From positions 2,726,598 through 2,790,597 of the forward strand of contig OZ024784.1 of assembly GCA_964017065.1 (NCBI GenBank): a stretch of DNA of 64,000 bases, written 5' to 3'. Numbering within the stretch: the stretch's first letter is position 1; each line of letters starts with the position of its first letter. A program made the position numbers and the translations under genes. Below are positions 55,801 to 64,000 of this stretch, piece after piece. Origin of the DNA: Haliclona indistincta (taxonomy: Eukaryota; Porifera; Demospongiae; Haplosclerida; Chalinidae). Under the pieces are notes generated by a model that ran no database searches, had not been told where the DNA came from, and was given only the letters and a program-made list of their open reading frames with translations.

Positions 55801-57499
55801 GCAAGGTAGAGGAGTATGTGAAGAGTATTGCTCAGTATGAGGAAACTATTGCTGTGAAGGTAAGAAACCGTTGTTTTATCACTCTTGTTGCAGCCGACGT
55901 GTTTTATCTCAGGATCAAGAGAATCTTGCTCTAGTCCAGTCCTATCAGTCACTGTCAGAACAAGCTCAACAACTAGGATCCAGCATGCAGCTGTGCCGCG
56001 ACCAGGAATCATCCACTCACCTACACATGGCTGCTTTGCAACAGGTGTGTGTGTGGTTCTGAACCTTAATGTTGTCTCTTAGTTCTTGCCTTGTTACTCA
56101 TTTGCGTGTGTGTGTGTGTGTGTGTGTGTGGGTGTGTGGGTGGGTGGGTGTGGGTGGTTGTGGGTGTGTGTGTGTGTGTGTGTGTGTGCATAATACTGAT
56201 GTTAGCTTCGATACATTCTTGTAGGAGAAAAAACATCTAGAAGAGCTTTCCCAGCAACAAGCAGTGGAGATAGAACAAGTTTGCAACCATCTCTTGATTT
56301 ATCACAATCCTCCTGTCTTATCTTTCCTTAGCACTTGGCGTCGCTTCAGGCGTATGAGGTACAGCTGTCAAACACCACTCGATCCCTCTCTGCGATGGAA
56401 CAAACCATTAGACAGGAGCAGGAAGAGAAGGTCAGTGCAAATTTGTTAGGTAGTACTTTTATGTGTATTTGTATTTCTTCCTTTACTACAGAAAGCTCTT
56501 CTCACTGATCTGTCAGCCATGAGGGATCTGTGTGTTCAGGTAGAGAAGACTAAGGAGTCACTGTCTCGACAGCTAGCATCACTCACTGTCACTCTGGAAA
56601 CACTCCAGCAAGAGAGAGCAGATATTGAAGCCGAGAGAGAATTGATAAAACAGCAAGTGAGAGAAGAAGAGAAGGATAAAGAATAATGTTGTAACATCTT
56701 ATGCTTCAGCTTGTGTCGGAACGTACCAAAGTCGAGCAACTGGAATCTCTATTATCAAATGAGAGACGAAAGGTACTATGACTCAGCTGGCCTGAAATTC
56801 TTGAATTCTGTGGTTCCGTTGTATTAGGAATATCACAGTCATGTTGCTGGACAAGAAAGACAGGCTGAGATGCAGCACATTAGACAACAGCTCGAACGAG
56901 TGGAGAATGATCGGTAGGCTGAGACAATATTATTCTCATTTCTTCTTCCTTCTCTCATCCATTTTGTTTATGATAAGTTGCTGTATTGCTTCTCTTAGGT
57001 TACAGCTTAGTGAACAATTACGTAAGCTTCGTTCAGACTCTGTTGTCAGAGGAGAGGAGATTCAGCACCTCAAGGCAGAGTTGGCTGCTGAAAAGTTCCA
57101 AAAGTAGGCAGTATTCTGTGCATTAGCGCTACTAATGTTGTATTGTTGTACAGACAGCACATCCAGCAGCAAGTGAACAAGCTAAGGAGCACCATCCCTT
57201 CTTCAACTCATCCTCTTCCCTCTCCTTCATCGCCTCATACTCTCTCTTATACTGGTTCCTCTCCTGCTAACACTCCACCACGTGCTGCACCGGTCAGTAC
57301 TGACCTATAGCCATTACATTACTTAGTCTCACTTCTAGGAAGTGGAAGAGGCAATTGCTAAAGAAAAGGAAAGTCTGGCTAGTAAAAGTGCACGTGAGCC
57401 CAAGATGTCTTCATTCTCTGTATGTTGTTATGATTTTGTTTGTCTGCAGAACTTGTGAGTGAGTTGACTTCAGGGAAATCAGAGGAACAACAGCAGTAA
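52877..57499 (+). CDS. CEP135: CEP135 centriole assembly protein
   Basis: CEP135/Bld10 links SAS-6 cartwheels to microtubules at centrioles and basal bodies. The start at 52877 gives MATAMERKFTSLRKRLDQMG then YRQPLGVESLPLAERLF. Further conserved blocks are EPYRVDNARLIKEN, DLKFLNTQYMQRL, AVIQTPGGRKKQ, DPYVADLLKVADDRI, SAKMVAHMNIQIDFLQQRN and RDQEIASLRRQL. The protein is almost entirely coiled coil, about 1,100-1,200 residues, in many exons with introns of 40-100 bp. It ends near GKSEEQQQ with TAA at 57497. The N-terminal blocks match human CEP135 in order. It shares a divergent promoter with RAB9. Confidence 0.94.
56105..56188. repeat. (GT)n microsatellite with interruptions in a CEP135 intron
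   Basis: About 84 bp of GT/GGGT repeats inside the intron between the exon ending near 56044 and that starting near 56225. Confidence 0.95.
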
Positions 57500-57783
57500 C
57501 ATGACTAACATACAGTTTCTATATCTATGCCTAACCAATTATTACTGAAACAATATTGCATGTATTTTGCTGATATTTTGTCAGACTACATCAGAAACAT
57601 TTATTTTCATCGTAAAACCTGTAATAGCAGCATTCTGCTGTACTCGGGCAATTTAGATTAAAGATGTTGTGGAAGCGCAGCCACGCCTCGTCTTGTTTAT
57701 TATTCATAGTGCAATGTGGTCTAAGTGGGTGTGGCTACAAAGTTTCATCACCGAGCTAGATCGATTTATTTATCCCACCCGCC
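57500..57783. other. CEP135 to ALG5 intergenic region
   Basis: 284 bp containing the CEP135 3' UTR and the ALG5 promoter. No other gene is visible. Confidence 0.5.
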
Positions 57784-59241
57784 ATGCTGCCCTGGATGTC
57801 CGTGCCATGGCTACTGATGGAGCTATTGCTAGGAATGGGAGCCATTGGCATGTTTGGAGTAAGTGCTAGAAACAGTTTAGTGATCTAGCTGTGCCACTAT
57901 CCATAGGTATTCGTGTTTTTGTGGGCAACAACATCACGTGACCCAGATCTTCGAAGGACCCAGTCAGAGCAAACATTTCTCGATCCTAAGGACGGGAAGA
58001 GAAAACCCTTTCCCAAAATTTCTGATCCACCTTCACTTTATTTATCTCTAGTCGTGCCGGCTTATAAAGAACAGAATAGACGTGAGTGCCACCACTTGCT
58101 GTTTTGCAGTGTTCATATCACTGTTTCTGTTGTTTATAGTACCAAAAATGATGACTGAAACTATGCTGTATCTTGAGGGGAGAAAGGTTTGCCTCACTTC
58201 TTCCTCCTCCTTACCTCATTCACCATGTCCTCGCCTTTTATTGTCAGAGAGAAAATTCCTCGTTCAGCTATGAAGTAGTTATTGTCAATGATGGCAGTCC
58301 TGACAATACCACTAAGGTCATTCATCTTAAGATAATTTTGTTTTGTGAATGTGTTACTGTGTGTACAGGAGGCAATGAAGTTTGTGTCACAGTATGGTGC
58401 TGATAAAGTGCGTCTTCTTGAGTTTGAACGTAATAGAGGAAAAGGAGGAGCTGTGAGAATGGTTCGAAGATGTTACATTATTTTTTCTGCATCTTCATTT
58501 CCTCACATTGTTGTAGGGTTGTCTTAGCTGTAGAGGAGAGCGTATACTGTTCTTAGATGCCGATGGAGCAACTGAAATTGCAGATACAATTCGACTGGAG
58601 AAGAAAATGAGCGAGATCGCAGGAGATTATGTAAGTCTTTGATTGAGAGTTCATCATCATTCTCCATCCCTCTCTATTAGAGTGTCCCTGCTATAGCAGT
58701 TGGATCACGTGCACATTTACAGGACGAAGCTGTAGCTAATGTGAGCTCCATATTCTCATTAAGTTTTCTCTTTACCTAATAATATATTTAGCGGTCACTC
58801 TTTCGGAATTTACTGATGTACATGTTCCATTTTGTGGTCTATGTACTGTGTGTGCGTGGGATCAAGGACACTCAGTGTGGGTTCAAGATGCTGACCAGAG
58901 CTGCTGTACCAATGGTCTTTCTCAATATGCACATAGAACGATGGTAGCACACCAATTTTTAATGGTTATCTATCCTTCCTCTGCTCCCCTTCCCAGGGCA
59001 TTCGATGTTGAACTGTTGTACATTGCACGCTATTTCAATATCCCAATAGCAGAAGTAGCCGTCAACTGGGAAGAGATAGAAGGTAATTTCTGTCTTCGAT
59101 TGATTGATGCAGCTGATTTTATTATTTTTAGGATCAAAATTAACTCCCTTGTGGAGCGGATTACAGATGGGAAGAGATTTGCTGTTTCTCCGCCTTCGTT
59201 ACATGTTTGGACTATGGAAAATCAAGACAAAATTTTCATAA
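57784..59241 (+). CDS. ALG5: ALG5 dolichyl-phosphate beta-glucosyltransferase
   Basis: ALG5 transfers glucose from UDP-glucose to dolichyl phosphate at the ER membrane, supplying the donor for the three terminal glucoses of the N-glycan precursor. The start at 57784 (MLPWMSVPWLLMELLLGMGA) leads into an N-terminal transmembrane anchor. A GT2 catalytic domain follows: LSLVVPAYKEQNRLPKMM, YEVVIVNDGSPDNTTK, NRGKGGAVRMG, LFLDADGATE (metal/nucleotide site), AVGSRAHLQ and IKDTQCGFKMLTRAA. The ending is WAFDVELLYIARYFNIPIAE, VAVNWEEIEGSKL and LQMGRDLLFLRLRYMFGLW. Eight or more short introns. The match to human ALG5 is continuous. It is convergent with OST4, another N-glycosylation gene. Confidence 0.96.
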
Positions 59242-59395
59242 CCTAGATCCTTTGCATCATTAACTGATTAAGTTTTTGAAAGGCAATAAAACCAGAAAAT
59301 AGTTTACAGACAAAATTAGGCGTGGCTTGATACAAGAACGTCTTATCTGGGCGGGAGAGATCACGTGAGCAAGTGTGCATGAGAAATGGTTTGTC

Positions 59396-59509
59396 TTACT
59401 GCTTATTCTTGGGATTGTTTGCCACGATGTAGTGGTATAACACGACTAACATGAACAATGTGACGCCAAGTATGTTGGCAAATATCGACAACTGCACGTC
59501 TGTAATCAT
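59396..59509 (-). CDS. OST4: OST4, 37-residue oligosaccharyltransferase subunit
   Basis: OST4 is a tiny single-pass ER protein that stabilises the catalytic STT3 subunit of oligosaccharyltransferase. The start is set at 59509 ([20 protein letters not shown]) and it ends [16 protein letters not shown]. Human OST4 is the same length and nearly the same sequence. A longer upstream in-frame extension exists but is not conserved and probably belongs to the 5' UTR. It is only 154 bp from the ALG5 stop, tail to tail, and divergent from OFD1. Confidence 0.95.
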   Translation of the reverse strand: MITDVQLSIFANILGVTLFMLVVLYHYIVANNPKNKQ

Positions 59510-59749
59510 CTCTACAAATCTAAGTGAATCAAATGTTCGTACAACAAAGAAAGGATAGTTAAAGCATGCAATAAACGAACTCACTAAACTGTAGCTTTAA
59601 TCTCCGGCCCTCGTGGAAAAGTAAAGCGACACAATGGAGAGAGGTGGGGCGTAACTAATAAGGCGTGGTTTAAGGTGGCGCGTGTTTACCACGTGACATA
59701 AACATTGGGCGCGGCTGGGCGGTCACTTCAATTCAAAACACAAAACAGA
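59510..59749. promoter_or_regulatory. Divergent promoter region, OST4 / OFD1
   Basis: 240 bp between start codons with an E-box CACGTG near 59691 and CpG-containing GGGCGCGGCTGGGCGG near 59707. No full X-box was seen before OFD1. Confidence 0.45.
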
Positions 59750-62700
59750 ATGGCTGGTGCAGAGTTGTCCTCTGAGGGGCTGAGAGCCCAGCTGTACCAT
59801 TCCATGCAACGAAAAGGAATATTAGATACATTAAAGGTAAGTTACATGTTGAATATATATTATTATAAGCAGGTTATAGTAATTATTTGCACACTATCCT
59901 CCTCAGTCTCAGCTAAGAAGCAATCTTGCTAGAGAACTCAAGCAGTCCTTCCCTCTCTCAGCTCATCCGTCTCCTTCTCGTGGTTCTTCTACACTCTGGG
60001 TACAAGCTGTTAACAACCTCATTGCAGACCATCTTCAGAGAATGGGATACGAATACTCTCTATCAACATTTTCACCCGAAGCAAGTGTAGATGTGGATAA
60101 GGTAAAAGAATGAAAAGTACACTGTGTTTAAAAATGAGTACTTTTTAAATGTTGCAGCTGTACTCTGCTGAAGATTTTCTTCAGTTGGTTGGTCTACCAC
60201 TCACTCATCCTCTTCACCACCAGCTACAAGACAGCGATACTAGTATGTGGTAGTAGACCAGCCATTAACCTAGCTTACTCTTTTCTCTTACCAGGTATAC
60301 TACTGACATTGTTGCGACAGCTGTCAGCCATATTGACAGTACCAACTACTTCAAAAGTTGACGAGGCTGTGCAAACAGAAGACAATGACAACAACCAGTG
60401 CTCGTTTGGTATGTGATGAGTATGAGTTGTATTGATTCTGTGAATGTTTCTCTGTAGCTAGTCAGCTTAAAGCACTGGAGGAATCTTATGCTCAGCAAGC
60501 AGCCACAGTCAGTACATACCACCATCAGAGTGTGGAGGAGAGAATGGCTGCCTATCAGCACCAGTGTGATGCAAGAAGTAGGAGACAGCTTGAGGTGGAG
60601 GTGAGACCTTTAGAGTAGCCAGTCAAGATAGATAGACAACTGTGTTTGCTAAAATCTAGATGCACCATTTTCGAGAGAAGGAACTTACTTTGTTGCGTAT
60701 GGAGGAAAAAGTGAAGCATCAGAGGGAGCTCTCACAGCTTAGAGATGAGGTTTGATCGAATCAGTGATTTGTGATTTGAAGTTTGGTCATGCTATCTAAC
60801 AGCTTGAACACTCTTACCAGCTGAAGTTAATGGCTGCACAAAAGGAGATTGAAGAGGAGAAAGAGAGAATGAGGATGAGAGAGAAAGAGATGGAGACTAG
60901 CTTGTTTGATCAGCGACAAAGTCTGCTAGAGGAAATGTCTGGACTAAAGGCAAGAGAAGAAGAGCTACAGCGACAAGTGGAGATAAATAGAAGGTGAGAG
61001 AAAGTAGTACTGTAAGCAGGTTTATTGTCCTAAACAGGTCTGCCCAGTTGGAGGAAGAAAGAGTTCAGTCACTGCAGCATATTATGGCTGATAAGGAGAA
61101 GGCTGTAGTAGAGCTGCGGGCACATTATGAACAGATTGCAGCAAGCAGACTGGAAAGGTGAGTGAGCTTGGATGTGGAGAGTATACTGAGACATCTCTTC
61201 CACAGGTGCAAGATACAGTTAGAGGCTGAATTATCAGCTCGATACCAGCAGTTGGCTCAATGGGAGGCAAGACTAACATGTGAGCCAGCCATTAGACCTC
61301 AACCTATACTCCAACTATTTTTATCTTATAGCTGAGTTGCAGAATATTTCTAACCTCCAGAGCCATTATGAACAGATTGAGAAAGAAATGGCTGGTGAGA
61401 GGGAGAAGGTGAAATTACTAGAGCGGCAGCTTAATGAAGCTACTAGCAAGCAGGCAGACCTTGTGAAGGAAAAAGAGGAGGTCCAGGGAGAATTAGCATC
61501 GGTGAGTGTGTTGCATTACATAATGATGGCTTCATCCTGCTTGTGCACAGAGAGGGGATTACATTGAGCTGAAGAAGAGTGTTGTAGATTTGAAAGAAAA
61601 GATAGATGAAGGAGAGAACATACTGAGAAAGACACAGTTTGATCTTGAAGAGAAGATAGCTGGTTTGTGCAGTATAGCATGGTTATCTTTACAATACAAC
61701 TAACAGATCAGCAACGCATCATTGATGGATTGAAAGGAAAGCTGAACAAGCCTTCCTCAGAGCAGGTGAGATTTCCTTTTTAACACATGCTAAGTGTATA
61801 CAATGTTTTGTTGTAGATAGCACTACAGGAGCAGCTTCAGCAACAGGTTAAACAGGCGCAGCGAGAGGTCCTAGTACTGCAGCATGATGATAGAAGATTA
61901 CGAAAAGAGCTTAGTAATAAGGTATGATAGTTGGTGGGATGAATGCATGAGTAGGACTTTGTTTTTTAGGAGGAAGGTCTGTTGTTGTTGCAACAAGAGC
62001 ACGATGAACAAGCCATTCATTTGAGATCAGCCCTGAGAGAGATTGAGGACTTGCAGGGACAAGTTGACAGTCTTCAGCAAGGTCTCTCTCTCTCCTTCTC
62101 TATTTGCATATTTTTCTTTCAGTTTTGCTCAGTGATCTTAAATCAGGCGGTCCCAGTAAAGGTGATCACAGTGATCGTACCAAGTTGAGAACTGCTTCTC
62201 ACTCTAAAAGGTTTGACTTTCTATGTCCCAAATTACATTATAATCATTGTTCAATCAGTCATTCTTCACCGCGGCATAAAAGACCCTCTAATAGGACATC
62301 ACGAACATCTGCTGTACGATCCCAGCCTCAACTTACCACCACCTCCACCCATATTCATTCACCACCTCCTCCCCCTCTTGCTGGTAATTCTCATTCCTTT
62401 CCGGACACAACTGCTGAGTTGTTATCAGAAGCAAGAGCTGCTTTTGCCCGGATTGAGAGAGAAGCAGGAGTAAGTCAGATCTCTGATTGGAGAAATATAG
62501 AAATTTTATTTCTTACTGTATAGGAGTATGAGAGATTTGGATTTAAAGAGCTCCAGTCTTCTAATGCTGTACCTCCATTAGCTACCAGTCTTCCTCCATT
62601 AGCTACCAGTGTTCCTCCATTAGCTACCAGTCTTCCTCCATTAGCTACATGTCTTCTTCCAACCACTGCTGTTCCTGTCACTTCAGTTGCTCTTGCAAGC

Positions 62701-63774
62701 CCACCATCTCTTTCACTATTGTCAACAATGGAACAACCATCCAGCTATCCTCTCTCTGTCTCTGCCCTGGCTCTTCCTCCTCCTCCATCACATAGCACTG
62801 TTGTAACAGTCAGCTCGGCAGAACCAATCACCTCCATAGCCTGCAGTAGTGTAGGAGGACAAAGACCTGCGGATACAGTTGATAGAATAGGACTAGAAAG
62901 AGAGAGAAGTGCTGGGAGCAAAGAAGGAGACAATGGTGGTGGTAGAAGACAAACTGAAGAAAAGATTAACAGCTCCAAACTGGTGGATCTGCCTACAAGA
63001 ACTAACATGGTTACACACATCACCACTATGCCTATCTCTGCCTCTACTATTGTCACCTCAACTAGCGAGACTTCTACTACTGCCGCCTCTACCTCTCCAG
63101 AAAGCATCGAGTCATCTCCTCTACCTGCTCCTAATACTAGACCTCTTTTGCTAGACCATTTGTGGAAGTCAGTGAACAAAGATGAAGGAAGAAGCAGTTC
63201 AGACAGTGATGGAAGAAGAGAACATGATGATAAACAGTGGGAGAGAGAAAGAGAACAGAAAATTGCAGTGAGAAAGGAGAGGGAAAAGGAGGAAAATGAA
63301 CGAGTGAAAAGAGAACTGCAATTACTCCAACGTGATGCTTCACCTTCTAGTAAACAGTATGTTTCCATACAATAGCTTCCATTTAGCTTCAATCTTTCTC
63401 ACAGAGAAACATCGAGTACAGTACAATCTACAACTAAAGACAGGGCTCAACCTAGTCCTGAAAACTCAGGCACTCGCCATCATAGTGATAGTCAAATAGA
63501 TCCAGTAATGCTCAAGTATATGGAAATTGTAAAGCAAAAAAGACAGGAACAGCCTAACCAGCGTCAGGTATGTTATGTCATCTATTAACGTGTTCTGTTG
63601 ATATTGTTTTGTATAGGCTCCTCCTAGTGCTAGCACTCCAGACCTGTCCCTGGTACGACAGTCAGAAAGGTACTGTGAATTTTTATAACTGGTGTTTTAT
63701 AGTACTGTACATTTTCATGAAGTTTGGAGGTGTTGTCTGTGGGTGGAGAGACCGATCCTTTTGAAGACTGGTGA
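59750..63774 (+). CDS. OFD1: OFD1 centriole/basal-body protein
   Basis: OFD1 controls centriole length and distal appendage formation for ciliogenesis. The start at 59750 (MAGAELSSEGLRAQLYHSMQ) continues RKGILDTLKSQLRSNLAREL. A LisH motif follows (NNLIADHLQRMGYEYSLSTF), as in human OFD1 (RGILDTLKTQLRNQL, DHLQRCGYEYSLS). A long coiled-coil body and a low-complexity Pro/Ser/Thr region come next. Then there is an Arg/Glu-rich helix (EREREQKIAVRKEREKEENE), the segment DPVMLKYMEIVKQKRQE, and a last exon ending ETDPFEDW, equivalent to the human ending HEELDDSW. Many short introns. A 21-bp coding repeat lies at 62572-62655. Confidence 0.93.
62572..62655 (+). repeat. OFD1: 21-bp coding minisatellite in OFD1
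   Basis: Four copies of CCTCCATTAGCTACCAGTCT(T) encode PPLATSL/PPLATSV. The fourth copy has diverged at the end (ACATGTCTT). Confidence 0.95.
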
Positions 63775-63936
63775 ACAATATTAAATCGATACAGTCATAG
63801 CAATCAATCAGATCAAGTGATAATGATGACACATTAGAACTAATATAATGATGTTGCATTGTGAATACATCACTGTCTGTACAAAATGAGTTAAAATTAA
63901 TATCGGTTTGCCAAATTCTGAATTAATACACTGCAA

Positions 63937-64000
63937 TTAGAAGCAATCTTCAAGCCACTTCTCTTTAGCAGGCCGTGCCTGGGCTGTGCCACCTCTTGCT
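63937..64000 (-). CDS. C-terminal fragment of an unidentified gene at the right edge
   Basis: On the minus strand the edge sequence is open for 20 codons (ARGGTAQARPAKEKWLEDCF) and stops at 63937-63939. Composition looks coding and the strand would make it convergent with OFD1. It is too short to identify. Confidence 0.35.
   Translation of the reverse strand, partial: ARGGTAQARPAKEKWLEDCF

Noticed and set aside
62745..63392. Minus-strand ORF of 215 codons
   Set aside because: Antisense shadow of a low-complexity Ser/Thr/Pro and Arg/Glu-rich OFD1 exon.

Overview
The window is nuclear DNA of an animal with a very compact genome. Nearly every stretch encodes a conserved eukaryotic protein, genes alternate between strands every 1-5 kb, most introns are only about 45-100 bp, and many intergenic gaps are 100-500 bp. 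The gene set is metazoan: a MYCBP2/Highwire E3 ligase, a Sema-PSI-IPT receptor, an Arx-like paired-class homeobox gene, a GAB-type adaptor, UBL3, OFD1 and CEP135. Compactness plus gene content suggests a sponge, probably a demosponge of the Amphimedon type. That assignment is inference from style and content, not from a database match.

Layout, left to right. 1-2634 (+) is the 3' end of MYCBP2 with its RING-linked catalytic cysteine module. 2814-3427 (-) is NXT1/2, split into short exons and covered by misleading plus-strand ORFs. 3516-5391 (+) is a telobox-Myb (TRF-like) protein. 5645-7385 (+) is a PDZ-WW-WW-coiled-coil protein of unusual architecture. 7597-12903 (-) is a plexin/MET-like receptor whose cytoplasmic part is an acidic SH2-docking tail with no RasGAP or kinase. 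13145-24452 (+) is NUP54, with GLG instead of FG repeats. Its 5.4-kb intron holds a MITE, two minisatellites and a possible nested gene. 25096-26045 (-) is an Arx-like homeobox gene, 26248-29580 (-) is TFIIIA, 29769-31233 (-) is SPATA4, 31334-32406 (+) is MMTAG2, and 32604-39793 (-) is a complete TAF1. 39930-40880 (+) is CFAP119 and 40973-41614 (+) is RBX1. 41790-44634 (-) and 45163-47701 (+) are two divergent PH-domain docking adaptors, the second a GAB orthologue. 48034-48339 (-) is a small unknown ORF, 48641-50617 (+) is an intronless HSP70, 51007-51573 (+) is UBL3, and 51860-52465 (-) is RAB9. 52877-57499 (+) is CEP135, 57784-59241 (+) is ALG5, 59396-59509 (-) is the 37-residue OST4, and 59750-63774 (+) is OFD1. 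At the right edge a minus-strand gene begins to show.

Themes. Four genes are ciliary or centriolar (SPATA4, CFAP119, CEP135, OFD1). The first two carry RFX-type X-box motifs a few tens of bases or less upstream of their start codons, inside promoters shared with housekeeping genes (MMTAG2, TAF1). ALG5 and OST4, both of N-glycosylation, are convergent neighbours. The Sema receptor tail, the GAB protein and the second PH adaptor are all rich in phosphotyrosine docking motifs and look like parts of tyrosine-kinase signalling. MYCBP2, RBX1 and UBL3 belong to ubiquitin and ubiquitin-like biology.

Exon joins were read by eye from GT-AG sites and reading frame. Gene spans given here include introns.
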